64,000 bases of DNA. Source: Cacajao melanocephalus. Lineage: Eukaryota; Chordata; Mammalia; Primates; Pitheciidae. The notes below the pieces were generated by a model. The model did not search any database. It was not told the DNA's origin and saw nothing but the letters and a program-made list of their open reading frames with translations. The stretch spans positions 52,864 to 116,863 of the forward strand of contig CAUYLG010048102.1 in NCBI GenBank assembly GCA_963573385.1. The letters are read 5' to 3'. This document shows, piece after piece, positions 15,602 through 27,993 of the stretch. Positions within the stretch are counted from its first letter, which is position 1; each line of letters begins with the position of its first letter. The position numbers were made by a program, and so were the translations under genes.

Positions 15602-16076
15602 TGAACGTGGCTTATTAATTTTCAACTTCTCTTCTTTTTAATCTAAACATTTAAGGATATACATTTCCCTACATTTTTTTAAATCCCACTAATTTTGACA
15701 TATTATTTTTATTTTCATTTAGGCTCTAAGTAGTTTTCAGTTTAAATTATGATTTCTGTTTAGAACCATGAGTAATGCAGAAGTGTGTGTTTTCAATTTT
15801 TATCAAATGTAATCAATTACTGTCTTATTATTTAATTTTGCTTTCTACAGAGAACTATGGTATAATGTCACTCTTTGAAATGTACTAAAGATTAGTACAC
15901 TTGGTTTCTTTTTAATAAATGTTCCATGAGTCTGAGAAGGATGTATATTCTCGAATCATTAGGCACAAGGTTCATTATTTACCCAATAAATCAAGTGTGT
16001 GAACTGTGTAGTTTAAATCTTCTCTATTCTTAGTACATTTTGTCTGTTAGATATTTCAGTATTTGAAAAACATATG

Positions 16077-16392
16077 GGCTGGGTGCAGTAATCCCAGCAT
16101 TTTGTGAGGCCGAGGTGGGTGGATCACCTGAGGTCAGGAGTTCAAGACCAGCCTGGCCAACATGGCAAAACTTGGTCTGTACAAAAATGCAAAGATCAGC
16201 CAGGTATAGTGGTGGGCACCTATACTTCTAGCTATTTGGGAGGCTGAGACAAAAGAATCATTTGAACCTGGGAGGCGGAAGTGGCAGTGAGCTGAGATTG
16301 TGCCACTCCACTCTAGCCTGGGCGACAGAGCAAGACTTCTTCTCAAAAAAATAAAAAAAATAAAATTAAAAAAAAAAAGGAAAAAAACAAAC
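16077..16392 (+). mobile_element. Alu SINE
   Basis: Sense. The start lacks the GTGGCTCACGCCT block (GGGTGCAGTAATCCCAGC). Long impure A tail containing AAAT and AAAAT units. Confidence 0.95.
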
Positions 16393-16456
16393 AATAGGTT
16401 AACTATTCCACAATAAGAACAGACTTATGACTTTCTCCCTGGAGTTCTAATGAGCT

Positions 16457-16503
16457 CTGTGTGTGTATGTGTGTGTGTGTGTGTGCGCGCATGTGTGTGT
16501 GTT
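16457..16503. repeat. (TG)n microsatellite with CG interruptions
   Basis: TG array with a TA break and a GCGCGC interruption, about 47 bp. Confidence 0.95.
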
Positions 16504-16504
16504 T

Positions 16505-17060
16505 GCAGACACTGTGGGTTCAGTTTCAGACTGCTTCAATAAAGTGAATAACGCATAAAGCAAGTCACATTTTTTGGTTTTCCAATGCATATAAAAATTA
16601 TGTTTAAATTATGCTATCATCTGTTAAGTGTACAACTGCATTATGTCTCAAAAATACATACTTTAATTAAGAAATACTTTATTACTAAAAAATGTTAATG
16701 ATCACCTAGCCTTCAATGACTCACAATCCTTTTGCTGGTGGAAGGTCTTGCCCTGGTGTTGATGGCTGCTGACTGATCAGGGTGGTGGTTATTGAAGGTT
16801 GGGGTGGTTGTGGCAATTTCTTAAAATCAGGTAACAATGAAACTTCCCACATGGACTGACTTTTCCTTTCTTGAAAAATTTCTCTGTAGCAAGTGATGCA
16901 GTTTGATAATTTTTACCTACAATAGAGCTTCTTTCAAAATTGGAGTCAGTCTTCTCAAACCCTGCCACTGCTTTATCAACTAAGTTTATGTTGTATTTTA
17001 AATAAGATATAGTAATACTAAACATTACCAAAATGTGACAGGAAGAAACACAAGTCCGAA
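16505..17060 (-). mobile_element. Tigger1 DNA transposon, internally deleted
   Basis: Follows the Tigger1 terminal and transposase 3' region: TTTTTGGTTTTCCAATGCAT, CATTATGTCTCAAAAATACA, TTTTGCTGGTGGAAGGTCTT, TGGCTGCTGACTGATCAGGG, AACTAAGTTTATGTTGTATT. The minus-strand frame (within 16789-17094) keeps the transposase C-terminal words INLVDKAVAGFEK and [11 protein letters not shown]. Sequence then jumps to the opposite terminal region (AACATTACCAAAATGTGACA), so most of the transposase is deleted. The tip of the far inverted repeat is not recognisable. Confidence 0.88.
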
Positions 17061-17364
17061 ACCCTGACATTCTCTGACATGATTTATGGAACATTCTTTG
17101 CTCTCAGGAGGTTAATAAGAAATAGAATGGGATTCTCCAACATGAAGGCGTGTCAGGTTTTCAAAGACTCCAGCCAATTACAAGGCTTTCCTCATGCATG
17201 TTTGTGGATCAACAGACACAAAAGGGATCATTTGAACTCGCCACGCTTCTTTTTCCTTTTTTTAAAATCAGAATAAGAGTTTGTAATTATAGAGATTATA
17301 TGGAGAGCCTTCTAAGTTCTCTGTCTCTGCTTTTCTTAACTGCCTACTTTAAATCTGTTGGCTT
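17061..17364. other. Intron, nothing recognised
   Basis: Short unassigned stretch between the Tigger1 remnant and an Alu. Confidence 0.5.
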
Positions 17365-17660
17365 GTTTTTTTTTTTTTGGAGACAGAGTCTTGCTTTGTC
17401 ACCCAGTCTGGAGTGCAGTGGCACGATCTTGGCTCACTGAAACCTCTGCCTCCCAGGTTTAAGCGATTCTCCTATGTCAGCCTCCTGAGTAGACGAAATT
17501 ACAGGTGCATGCCACCACACCTGGCTAATGTTTGTATTTTTTAGTAGAGACAGGGTTTCACCATGTTGGCCAAGCTGGTCTCCAACCACTGGGCTCAAGT
17601 AATCCATCTGCCTCGGCCTCCCCAAGTGCTGGTATAGGCATGAGCCACTGCGCCTGGCTT
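17365..17660 (-). mobile_element. Alu SINE
   Basis: Antisense, near full length, T run then GGAGACAGAGTCTTGC, ending GAGCCACTGCGCCTGGC. Confidence 0.95.
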
Positions 17661-18474
17661 GAATCATTTGACTTTTCTGTTGGTTTTGATAAAACTCACT
17701 GCTTATGGCATTCCAGCCAAGATTTAAAAAAGAAACAAAAAGTCTTAAAAGGGCTTTCAAATAAATGGCTTTACGTATTACAACAGCTCCCCAGGAACCA
17801 ACAACCGAGACATCTTTTGCAAATGTAAAGTTGGGTTTGCCTGGCTATCAATTGCTTAGGGTGCTAGAGCAGTTAATTAAGGGGACTGATATCCTAAAAG
17901 AATAAAAATTAGATAAATGATTATGAAGGTTAGGCTTTCAGGTCAAACAGGTCAAAATCTTGAAGTCAGAGCAGTAATATAAGGTATCTCTTTCCAGCAT
18001 AAAAATGGTTGTGTCTGCCATACAGCGGCTGTTAAAAAAAAAAAAAGTTTTAACTAAACTCCTGTTAAGATGCTTCCCAGTAACCACTGACTAGCAAAGG
18101 TGATCAGCAAACAAAAGATACATTTGCTACTAATTCAAGGCCACTCGGAGATTGTTTTCTTACTCAATTCAGTCAGCCCCAGCTAAAATGTAAACTCATT
18201 TGAAGCTGAAGAAAGGAAACAAAAAAAGGTAAAAGAGTTTTAAAAAACAAACTACTTTATCCAAACCGTTGGTCCACAGCCTTCATTGGATTAGCGACTG
18301 AAGCAAATAAAGTTTAGACATGTAAAAAGGCCCCAATTTTGTCAGAAATATAATTGGGATCCAACTGTCATTTACAAATGGGTGAATCTGTATTACTGTC
18401 TCATGGTTAAAATTCTAAAATAAAAGCAGTAAGATCTTTGTGTGTGTCTATGTGTTTACGTGTGGTTACCAACG
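17661..18474. other. Intron, unassigned, possibly ancient ERV/LINE interior
   Basis: AT-rich and non-coding. The texture, with many stops and short A runs, resembles decayed retroelement interior, but no motif can be named. Confidence 0.35.
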
Positions 18475-18835
18475 TGTACATGTATTACGTTATATAATAT
18501 GTTGTATCTACAAGTAAAATCTGGAATAGTTGTTATAATAATACATATTATGTTATCTAACATTATTACATATGTTACATGAATAATACATACAGCATGT
18601 ATTATTCATATGACAATGAATATTATGTTAATGAATATCACATTATTCATATATGAATACATACATAACGTATTGTTATATAAGCTATATTTACATAGTA
18701 AAATCTTAAAAATATATGAAATGTATAATGAAATATATTCATGGTATATTATTCACATAACATGAATAATACATGTTATATAAAAACATGAATAATACAC
18801 GTTATGTAATAATATAATACATTATATTTTGGTGT
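18475..18835. repeat. AT-rich palindromic, partly tandem tract
   Basis: Dominated by ACATGAATAATACAT-like words in both orientations. A perfect 13-bp inverted repeat with a 5-nt loop lies at 18579-18609, and two direct copies of AACATGAATAATACA occur near 18760 and 18785. Likely unstable and cruciform-prone. Confidence 0.8.
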
Positions 18836-19496
18836 ACATTTTTAACTGTGTTTTGTATTATTTGTTTCTGCTGCATGTTTTAAAGTCATGAAACTATGAA
18901 CTCAACTTGAAAATAATCTTTGGGTAACTCTTTGAAAAGTAGGACTAATGTAATATTACTGCTTTAATAAAAACAGCTGTAGCTTCGGAGTTACAGGCAA
19001 AATACTCATGTATTTTACTTTAAGGTTCTTACTTAAGCAAACATCTGATATTCACAAAATACAAAACTGGTTAACAAGAAAAATAACTTGAAATGATGAC
19101 TCGCTTTGTGTAATATTTCGGTTTTCACAAGTAATCTAGGTGAACTGTTAAAAATAAGCAAATAAGGTAAATGTAAATGGAATAAATGTTTATAAAAGAA
19201 CTTTGTATGTACTTTAAAATCATATGCTTGTGCTATGTTACATGAAATAATAAACACTCATCAAATGGGTCATTTCCCTAAAAATAAGAACAAATTGCTA
19301 AACATAAGTTGTTTTGGCTTCTTAAATATATTTGAGTCTATTAAAACATGTTTCTAAAAATTATAAAATGGTTCTTATTATAAAATGCTGATAATGTGAA
19401 AGAATTCAAAATTTTTGGCTTCCTAGAGGTTCACTAGAAATTATAGTTATTAAGAATAAAATCCTAATTAATTTATATATAATTCTATATACCAAA
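18836..19496. other. Intron, nothing recognised
   Basis: AT-rich, with no exon-like frame or nameable repeat. Confidence 0.45.
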
Positions 19497-19855
19497 TGTA
19501 TTAGTCTGTTTTCATGCTGCTGATAAAGACATATCTGAGACTAGGTAATTTTTTAAAGAATAAGAGGTTTAATGGACTCACAGTTCCACATGGCTGGGGA
19601 GGCCTCACAATCAAGGTGGAAAGTGAAAGACAAGTCTTACATGGTAGGAGGTGAGAGAGTGAGAGCCAAGCAACAGGGGAAACCTCTTATAAAACCATCA
19701 TATCTCATGAGACTTATTCACTACCAAGAGAACTTTATGGGGGAAACTGTTCCCACGATTCAGTTATCTCCCACGCTCTCTCTCACAACACGTGTGAATT
19801 ATGGAAACTACAATTCAAGATGAGATTTGAGTGGGGACACAGCCAAACCGTATCA
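19497..19855 (-). mobile_element. Solo MaLR LTR (THE1/MST)
   Basis: Complete antisense LTR from TGTATTAGTCTGTTTTCATG to AACCGTATCA, 359 bp. It is flanked on both sides by CAAA, compatible with a short target duplication. No internal sequence on either side. Confidence 0.93.
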
Positions 19856-20763
<908 letters not shown>

Positions 20764-22531
20764 GAGATTAAAATTTTTAATTCTGAAATCTGTGTAACTG
20801 CCATCTTCTGAACTGTGGTTTCTAGTTCTGTAAAATTTCTTCCTGAGATCCATTTAATTTCCCTAGTTTCAGGTTAGAAATGCTATCTCCTTCATTGAGA
20901 ATGGTAATTTCACTTCTTGAGGCAGAGGTTTCCTCTGGAAGCTTTTCAAATTCATATTTCAGAAGTTCAACTTTGCTGTATCTTGCTGCATGTGATTTTC
21001 AGGTCATACATCAATGCCTTCTGTTCTTCGTCTTTCTACCCTTGAGAAGGCCTGGGATAACTCTCTCCTTTAAGTTTTCCATCCCTTCCTGTAACTTTCC
21101 CCCAACCCTACAGTTCTAAACTCTGCTATTATGGCTTGTCCATTAAATGTTTATCTCGAAGGCCTAAAAAGACAATGTTTTCCACCAGTATACCTTGATT
21201 TTGTACTCTTGGCTTTTCTTGACATGTCTGAATTATCCCATGTAACCAAGAAACTGCCCATGCTGTTACTAAAAGCCATGTATTCCCCTGCTCAAGGTAC
21301 TAGTTTTCCTGTTTACATTCATATATAATATGGTGTATACTCATGACCTTGGACCCATTCTTTTTATGTCAGATTAAATTCCAGTACCCTTTTTATCTCA
21401 GGTCGACTACCTGGTGATCTATACATTGGCTTCTGATAAGGAGAAGCAATCACCCTGCGGAAGGTTTTTCTTTACCTTTTTAGTAACTGGCCTGAGAAAC
21501 ATTTTATATTTTGTCAATATAATTTCCTGTGTTATCTTTATTCCATTTCTAATTACTTAGGAAAATGGAGCTTTCAAAGCGCTAAGGTTCTGAATGTAAG
21601 TTTCTATATTGTCTTTTGATAATCACTGTAGTTACATGAATAATTACTTAACAGTAACTTCTCATCAAGTGTTTTCAACTTTTAATAATCTTTGGCACGT
21701 TTCCCTGAATCAAAATTCTGACTTAAGTTTTACTGACCAGAAATTAACTTTTGGATTTTTCAGAAGGGCCTCAAGAGAGTCTCAAACAGTATATTTTTCA
21801 TCTTGTAGAAATATTAAATGATCAGTCTTATTTTGTAAACTGCATGCTAAATGCTGTCAAATAATAAGTGATATTAAATAGTCTTTGGATTACATTTACG
21901 GGTATGTTCTCAGATTATATAAAATTCTTAAAAATCTAATATGACACATTAGTTAACATTCTGGATGTTATGTTGTGTGGCACAAAAATAACTAAATTTC
22001 CATGTTAATTGGTGATTATAATGAACTCCCATCACATTTTTAGCCATGGGTATTCTAAGTTTTTATCCACAGCTATTATTTTGAATTCTTCTTTAAAGGC
22101 ATTTGCAAAAAACTTATGGAAGAGACTCTAACAAGTACTCTTAGATACAGGTTTCTAATTTACTTCAAGATCAATGGATTAAATGCAAATGTTTATGAAC
22201 TCTCATGAAGAAACATAAATTCATGAAACTACTAATCAAGCTGAAGAACAACAAAACTGCATGAGATTAACTGATAATGTTTTTGACTTTTATTTAAAAC
22301 ACTGTTAGTTCTTCACTTAAATGTTTTATTTTCCAGATTTAAGGAATTTTTCTTCCCTAAGCTATCTATAGTACACAACAATTTGGTCAAGTATACTTCT
22401 GTGAACAAAAGTGGAAGCAATTCCTTTTTCTCCCAATTTTCTCTCTCCAAAGTTTGGAGAGATTCTGTGAGTATTCTTATTTTTTATGGCAATATGGTTA
22501 TCTGTATAAGTTCAATACATTTGCTGTCTCC
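20764..22531. other. Intron, 1.8 kb without a nameable feature
   Basis: Several short open frames but no domain, exon signal or confidently identified repeat. Base composition and stop density match its flanks. Confidence 0.4.
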
Positions 22532-22809
22532 GCTGGGCACAGTGGCTCCTGTCTGCAAGCCAGATGGGCACATCATGTGAGGCCCGGAGTTTGAGACTAG
22601 CCTGGCATACATGGCGAAACCCTGGTCTCTACTAAAAATACAAAAAAAAATTAGCTAGGCGAGGTGGCACATGCATGTAAGCCCAGCTACTCAGGAGGCT
22701 GAGAAATGAGAATTGCATGAACTGGGGAGGCAAAGGTTGCAGTGAGCTGAGATTGCGCCCTTGCACTGTGGCCTGGATGACAGAGTGAGACTCCACTAAA
22801 AAAAAAAAA
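22532..22809 (+). mobile_element. Alu SINE, diverged
   Basis: Sense. The start is damaged (GCTGGGCACAGTGGCTCCTG then GCAAGCCAGATGGG, with the AATCCCAGCACTTTGGGAGG block missing), the right arm is complete, and there is a 12-base A tail. Confidence 0.92.
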
Positions 22810-23044
22810 GTTACTCTCTCTTTATAGCAGGATGCAATTGAAACAATTGTTTCTATTACCAAGGCTTTGAAATGTTCTATCTGAGAATATGTATAAACTG
22901 TGTAACTTCTAGGGTTCTCAGCCTTAGAGTAAATGAATAAAAACTGTCACTTCCTGGCAGGTCCAGAAACCTTAAAACTGCAGGTATAATCTAAAGTCTG
23001 TCTTGGGTTATCTTGTTACCCTCAGCAACCTTTTATTTTTATGC

Positions 23045-23186
23045 TTATTTTTTATTTTATTATTTTTTGAGACACGGTTTCACTCTGTCACCAGGTATGT
23101 AACCTCCAACTCCTGTGCTGAAGCAATCCTCCCGCCTCCACCTCCCTAGTAGCTGGAACTACAGGCACTTGCCACCAGCTTAGCTT
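23045..23186 (-). mobile_element. Alu remnant
   Basis: Antisense fragment: TTTTTTGAGACACGGTTTCA, CTCTGTCACCAGG, then a jump to AACCTCCAACTCCTGTG and GTAGCTGGAACTACAGGC. Internally deleted and truncated. Confidence 0.8.
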
Positions 23187-23703
23187 AAAAAGGTTTTTAA
23201 ATCTGAGGTTGCTATGTGGTCAAATCACTATTCTTGCAGGCAATATTTGATAAAAACCAAATTTATTTTACAAACGAATTTGTCTTACTCTATTTTTGGA
23301 AAAGTCAACATAACTATAGGAGGAAAATATTATGTTTCTAAAGAAAAGCTACAATACATCTGTTATTAGATCACAGCTGTGTGCAGTGTTTTTAAGTTCT
23401 TTTTATTTGCCTATAGAGCAGGCGAGATCTAAACTTGTCTAGATTTCTACAATCCTACTTTATTCCATGCAGTTACCAAAAATGGGAATTTCTCTGTTTC
23501 GGAAACCCTATAAGCTGAAACTAGATGAATTTTAAGTAACAAGTCTCATGACTGATGTCTGGGCCACCCAAAGTTCACCAACCTGCCCAGCGCCATCACT
23601 GGAGACATTCAAACTACAAACCAGGATGAGAAGCTGATTTCTGTCATGCTGTAGACAGCTTTTTTCAAGATGTCATAACATGACTCTATATCATAACGAT
23701 ATA
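23187..23703. other. Intron, possibly ERV interior
   Basis: Non-coding and unassigned. It precedes the retroviral 3' end at 24.06 kb and could belong to the same decayed provirus, but no gag, pol or env motif was seen here. Confidence 0.3.
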
Positions 23704-23717
23704 ATAATGCCTACTTT

Positions 23718-24011
23718 GGCCGGGCGTAGTGACTCATGCCTGTAATCCCAGCACTTTGGTAGGCCGAGGCAGGCAAATCACAAGGTCAGGAGCTCAAGAC
23801 CAGCCTGGCCAAATTGCGAAACCCTGACTCTACTAAAAATACAAAAAAATTAGCTGGGTGTGGTGGCAGGCGCCTGTAATCCCAGCTACTAGGAAGGCTG
23901 AGGCAGACAAATCGCTTGAACCCAGGAGGCCGAGATTTCAGGGAGTAGAGACTGCACCACTGCACTCCACCCTGGGCAAGAGAACGAGACTGTGTCTCAA
24001 AAATAATAATA
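23718..24011 (+). mobile_element. Alu SINE
   Basis: Sense, full length, GGCCGGGCGTAGTGACTC to an (AAT)n tail. ATAATGCCTACTTT before and ATAACGCCCACCTTT after it are a slightly diverged target duplication. Confidence 0.96.
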
Positions 24012-24059
24012 ATAACGCCCACCTTTTTCACTTGGTATGATAATGGTCATTTTGTTTAT

Positions 24060-24457
24060 TCAATTGGTTGTCATTAAGCCTATGTTTATTGCTCAAAGTC
24101 CTTATGCAAACTGCTCTTGTCACATCACTATTACTTTTACCTTGTATTTTCCCCCTAAATTTTGTATCTGTTACTTGTTCAATTTTTTACAGAGGTACAA
24201 ATCCTAACAATATAATGCTGACCCAGCACTTTGAGATGCTAACATATACCTATGGAACAGACAGATTGAACTTAATTATGGACTCCAACTAGACAGCCTG
24301 GGAGCACCCTGCTTAAACTTCCTTATTGCTAAAATGTGGTTAAAAGACCAGAAACCTGGGAGAGGTCCATCCTGGCACTGACAGACATGAAAAACCTAAC
24401 TAAAAGATGATTGATCAGTGACACTTTTGGAGAAACATCTTGATCAAAAGGGGGAAA
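24060..24457 (+). mobile_element. Class-I ERV interior: env C-terminal remnant and polypurine tract
   Basis: The plus-strand frame 24068-24292 reads a hydrophobic segment followed by PCI and later MLTQ, the order found in the transmembrane-subunit tail of gammaretrovirus-like Env. A terminator follows, then ~150 bp of non-coding sequence and a polypurine tract (AAAAGGGGGAAA, 24446-24457) abutting the LTR. Only the last part of env is recognisable and it is not functional. The N-terminal side is cut or decayed near the Alu at 23718-24011. Family not assigned. Confidence 0.65.
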
Positions 24458-24911
24458 TGTGAAAGTTGCCAAAATAAAAATGGAATCATTTATGCTAACA
24501 AAACCCTGACAAATAGAACCAGGGAAAGCCACAGAGAGAGGCTTTTCATCCCTAAGTGTCTGGTAACAAGAACAACAACGAAAGACTCCACAAAAACCAC
24601 AATCTTGCACAAATACCATTGTAACTTCGCACATACGCAAAAAGATCCTTCTGCAGGCACATCTGCCCAGCAACTGCCTATCTAGTCTTAGACTGGTGTC
24701 ACCTTTGTTACTGATCCTTTGGCCAAAGATAATTATCTCCAAACAATTATAAAATCCTCTTGATTTTTCCTTTAAAAATTTTTCTCTTCCTTTACCTCCC
24801 CAAGTATGCACATACTTTGGTATGGCATGTGTACTCCCATTGCAACACACTATTCCAGAATAAATAGCATTTGTTTATTTAGAGAGGATCTCTTTATTAT
24901 TTAGGCTGACA
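24458..24911 (+). mobile_element. ERV class-I 3' LTR, 454 bp
   Basis: Starts TGTGAAAGTTGCC directly after the polypurine tract and ends GGCTGACA (TG...CA). Internal signals are in the expected order: TATAAAA at 24748-24754 and AATAAA at 24859-24864. No matching 5' LTR was seen in the window. I do not assign a family name. Confidence 0.75.
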
Positions 24912-24984
24912 ATACTTTAGAAATTTCTCTGTATGACTGCAGAAAATTATCTTTGTTATCTCATGTTTGAAAGATTATTATCCT

Positions 24985-25600
24985 AGGAATACACCTGTTA
25001 TTGTTTCTTGGCACACTGAAGATATGCCTCACTTCCAATTTTCTCTATTATCTTCTGATAGTCCAATGAGACATATCCCAATTTCTTTGTTTCTTTCTCA
25101 GTTTTTCTATCTCTTTTTCATTCTGTATTGCATTTTGGGTAATACCTCTTCCACTTCACTAATTCTCTCTTCAGCTGTGTTTAAGCTACTGCTTAGCATA
25201 CTCATTTAATTTCAATCATTGTATCTTTTATTTCTAAAAATACTATCTAATCCAAATTGGGCTATTCATTTTTTGAGAATCTATTCCTTCATCCTACTTT
25301 CAATATTCATTTGTTATTTCTATATGTAATAAAAATACTTATGTTTTATATTTGGTATATATTTGCATTCTTTCAGACTTAACTACAGTCTTCAGTTTTT
25401 GCACGTTTTCAGGGTAGCTTACTTCCTTGTGTGTTTTGTGATTCCTAACTGAGAACCTTGCTTTTGTTGTAACTTCCCCAAAAACATTCTGAAGACTTGT
25501 TTTAAGGACATTCTTCTAGATCAGATTTATGTTAGTTTCTGCCAGGTGCCTGGCAAATTTTTAATTTTTTCTTTCCATTGTTGCTACCACACATACAATT
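24985..25600 (-). mobile_element. L1ME/HAL1-type LINE remnant
   Basis: Antisense pattern of a long T-rich LINE 3' region: TTCCACTTCACTAATTCTCT, TTAATTTCAATCATTGTATC, TTCTAAAAATACTATCTAAT. Strongly diverged. Confidence 0.5.
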
Positions 25601-25969
25601 TCAGCCCCTAAAATAATATGAGCATAGGCTTAAAATAAATTCTTAAAGGAAACATTTATCCCTTATTCTACCTAAAACCAAGGATGAAAAAGACAACAAC
25701 CTCTACTGTCTTCTTCTACATTCTGAGTTTTATTAACTGTTTATCCACTGAGGATGTTACTCTTTGTGGATCCTGACTTTATATGAGGGTCTTCTAATTG
25801 TCTTTCTTCCTGTGGGCCTAAGGTCCTATGTATAGTATTTCAGCAGAATAATTATATGCTTCGCCTGTCGGCCTACTGTCCCTCTGTAATGCATGATAGC
25901 ATTCCCTTGTTTGAACAATAAAGTATATAGTTACCTATTGAGACAAACCACTGTTTTTCTACACTCTCA
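25601..25969. other. Intron, nothing certain
   Basis: No exon or RNA gene. May be a continuation of the adjoining decayed repeats. Confidence 0.4.
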
Positions 25970-26410
25970 CACAGAAGACTTCTGATGTCAGATGTTGTGG
26001 GGTTATTTTCCTACAATGACCAGTTCTCCAACACTAGTTGGGCATCCTACAATTTAACACAACAGTGACACTACCTCCTTGATGAAAGCATTGGACTCCA
26101 CAGGTTAATGGCTTAGTCCCACGAGGCTGCCCACTTCAGATGCCAGTTTCAAGGCGAGGCCTTCTGTCTCTGACAGATTTGCTGTAAATCAAGGATTCCT
26201 ATGATCTCCTCCTTGGGTTCCATAATTTACTAGAATGGCTTCTGAAACTCTGGGAAACACTTATGCTTACCAGTTTATTATGAAGGATGCAACGTGAAGA
26301 CAGCCAGAGTGAAGAGGTACACAGGGCAAAATATGGGGGTATGGTGCGAGGGGGTATAGAGCTTCCATACTTGCAATGGATATAAACTTTATATGAAACA
26401 AACTCTTTAA
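25970..26410. mobile_element. LTR-like remnant (ERVL type suspected)
   Basis: AGAATGGCTTCTGAAACTCT, GGGAAACACTTATGCTTACC, AGTTTATTATGAAGGATGCA and GTACACAGGGCAAAATATGG follow a familiar mammalian LTR pattern. Family, ends and orientation are uncertain. Confidence 0.4.
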
Positions 26411-26816
26411 GAATGCATGTTTCTACTCCTCTGTCACACAACCTGAGAGGCAAATGCCCTTGGTGTCAGACAGGCCTGTGTTCCAATTTTTGTTCTGTTG
26501 AATAGTTGTGGTCAATCCTTTACTCCTTCCACTATAGGGAGGGAATTCTGACGTACTCCTTAACTCAGACTCCTTACTCAAAGTAATCCTATGGGCTCAG
26601 CCATACGATTACTTTGGCCAATGAGGGATATTATCAACAGTGACTCAAGGTTTCCTCCTATTAGGGCTGCCTCTGCCTCACCATGAGAAGACACCATACT
26701 GGCCTGCTGAGGGGACAGAGGACACCAGAGGACAGCCAAATTGCTCCAGTCACCAGCCATCCCATCTGAAGCTGACCACAGACACTCTGTTAAACCAGTG
26801 AAAAACAGAACCATCC
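26411..26816. other. Intron, no gene recognised
   Basis: Unassigned, apart from a possible MIR-like segment near 26460-26560. Ends in the AAAAACAGAACCATCC target sequence of the next Alu. Confidence 0.4.
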
Positions 26817-27132
<316 letters not shown>

Positions 27133-27349
27133 CTATAAACTCATCAGATAAATAAATGGTTGCTGATTTAGGCCACTATCAAAATAGCTTGTTATGCAGC
27201 ATTATCTATAGCAGCAGATGACTAATAAACCCTGTCGTCTTCCTCCTTCTATAGTCAGGTCCATCCACAATGTTTGGCCCCTAAAAGAGTGGTGATGAAG
27301 GCTTTTTCTGTCTTTGCCCCCACTCTGTGAGGAAGAATAAGACACTTAT

Positions 27350-27550
27350 GCTTGCATCTCCCCCACTCACCCACCCACACCTGTCATTACACGTGTCATT
27401 TTTTAAATACCTACTTCTTTGCACATTTCTCTCCTGAAATGACTTGAAAGCCATAAATGACTTGGAAGCAGGTTAGTTATTCACATCCACATCTACAGCA
27501 CCTGGCACAGAATGGGCCCTCAATAAACGTTTCTGCTTAAGTTGAATGAA
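27350..27550 (+). mobile_element. L2 3' end
   Basis: Ends with the typical L2 words CAGCACCTGGCACAGAATGG and GCCCTCAATAAACG. The upstream part is diverged. Confidence 0.55.
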
Positions 27551-27831
27551 TTAATTCAGGGAGCTGACATGAACCAAAAGAGCCAGCAGCAGATGGCAAG
27601 AAGAATAACCACATAAGCTGGTTCTTACGCCAGGAGGCTCTAGGCTTTCCAGAAAGCCCAAATAAGGGTGGAAAAAACCCAATGCCCCACAGAGATGAAA
27701 AGCATACTCGTTCTGCTCTCCTGCGCCCTTATCTCTGTCACCACATTGCATATAAATCTCCCAGCCATCCATGCCCCTGGGAGGTCCCCTCAGCCCACCT
27801 CACCCTACCTCCCGGGATGTGCCTGTCTTGA

Positions 27832-27837
27832 CCCTAC
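27832..27837 (-). promoter_or_regulatory. LARGE1: 5' splice site of the downstream LARGE1 exon
   Basis: On the minus strand the exon ends AAG and is followed by GTAGGG. It has the canonical GT and a G at +5, but is weaker than the GTGAGT donor of the previous exon. Confidence 0.93.
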
Positions 27838-27963
27838 CTTTAGATCAGACACGTCTCTGTAGCACTGCTCGGAGCGGGTGTGGTCTGACAGCTGCACATT
27901 CCAGAAGCAGGGGAGTTGGTACACAAGGAAGGGGTTTTGTTTGATGACAGCGTTGAAAATATC
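27838..27963 (-). CDS. LARGE1: LARGE1 internal exon, residues 336-377 (partial CDS)
   Basis: This exon encodes 42 complete codons, phase 0 at both ends, starting [12 protein letters not shown] and ending YRDVSDLK. It matches LARGE1 by eye without a difference. It lies in the C-terminal part of the GT8 domain, which transfers xylose from UDP-Xyl while building the xylose-glucuronate repeat on alpha-dystroglycan. The paralogue LARGE2 has a different start to this block (about NIFKALLQENPF, from memory), which favours LARGE1. The DXD motif of this domain (residues 242-244) is on an exon outside the window. The exon is bounded by CCCCCAG at the acceptor and AAG/GTAGGG at the donor. The preceding exon is 2,073 bp upstream (30037-30149) and joins in frame. 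No damaging change is visible. Residue numbers come from remembered family numbering. Confidence 0.97.
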
Positions 27964-27993
27964 CTGGGGGATGAAAGCCAAAGACACAGTTAA
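27964..27993 (-). promoter_or_regulatory. LARGE1: 3' splice site and candidate branch point
   Basis: The minus strand reads a short pyrimidine tract ending CATCCCCCAG before the exon. A CTTAAC branch-like motif places its adenine at about 27990, 27 nt upstream of the exon, which is a normal distance. Confidence 0.8.

Noticed and set aside
24329..24850. 173-codon minus-strand open frame, the longest in the window
   Set aside because: Runs antisense through the retroviral LTR and its polypurine tract and resembles no protein.
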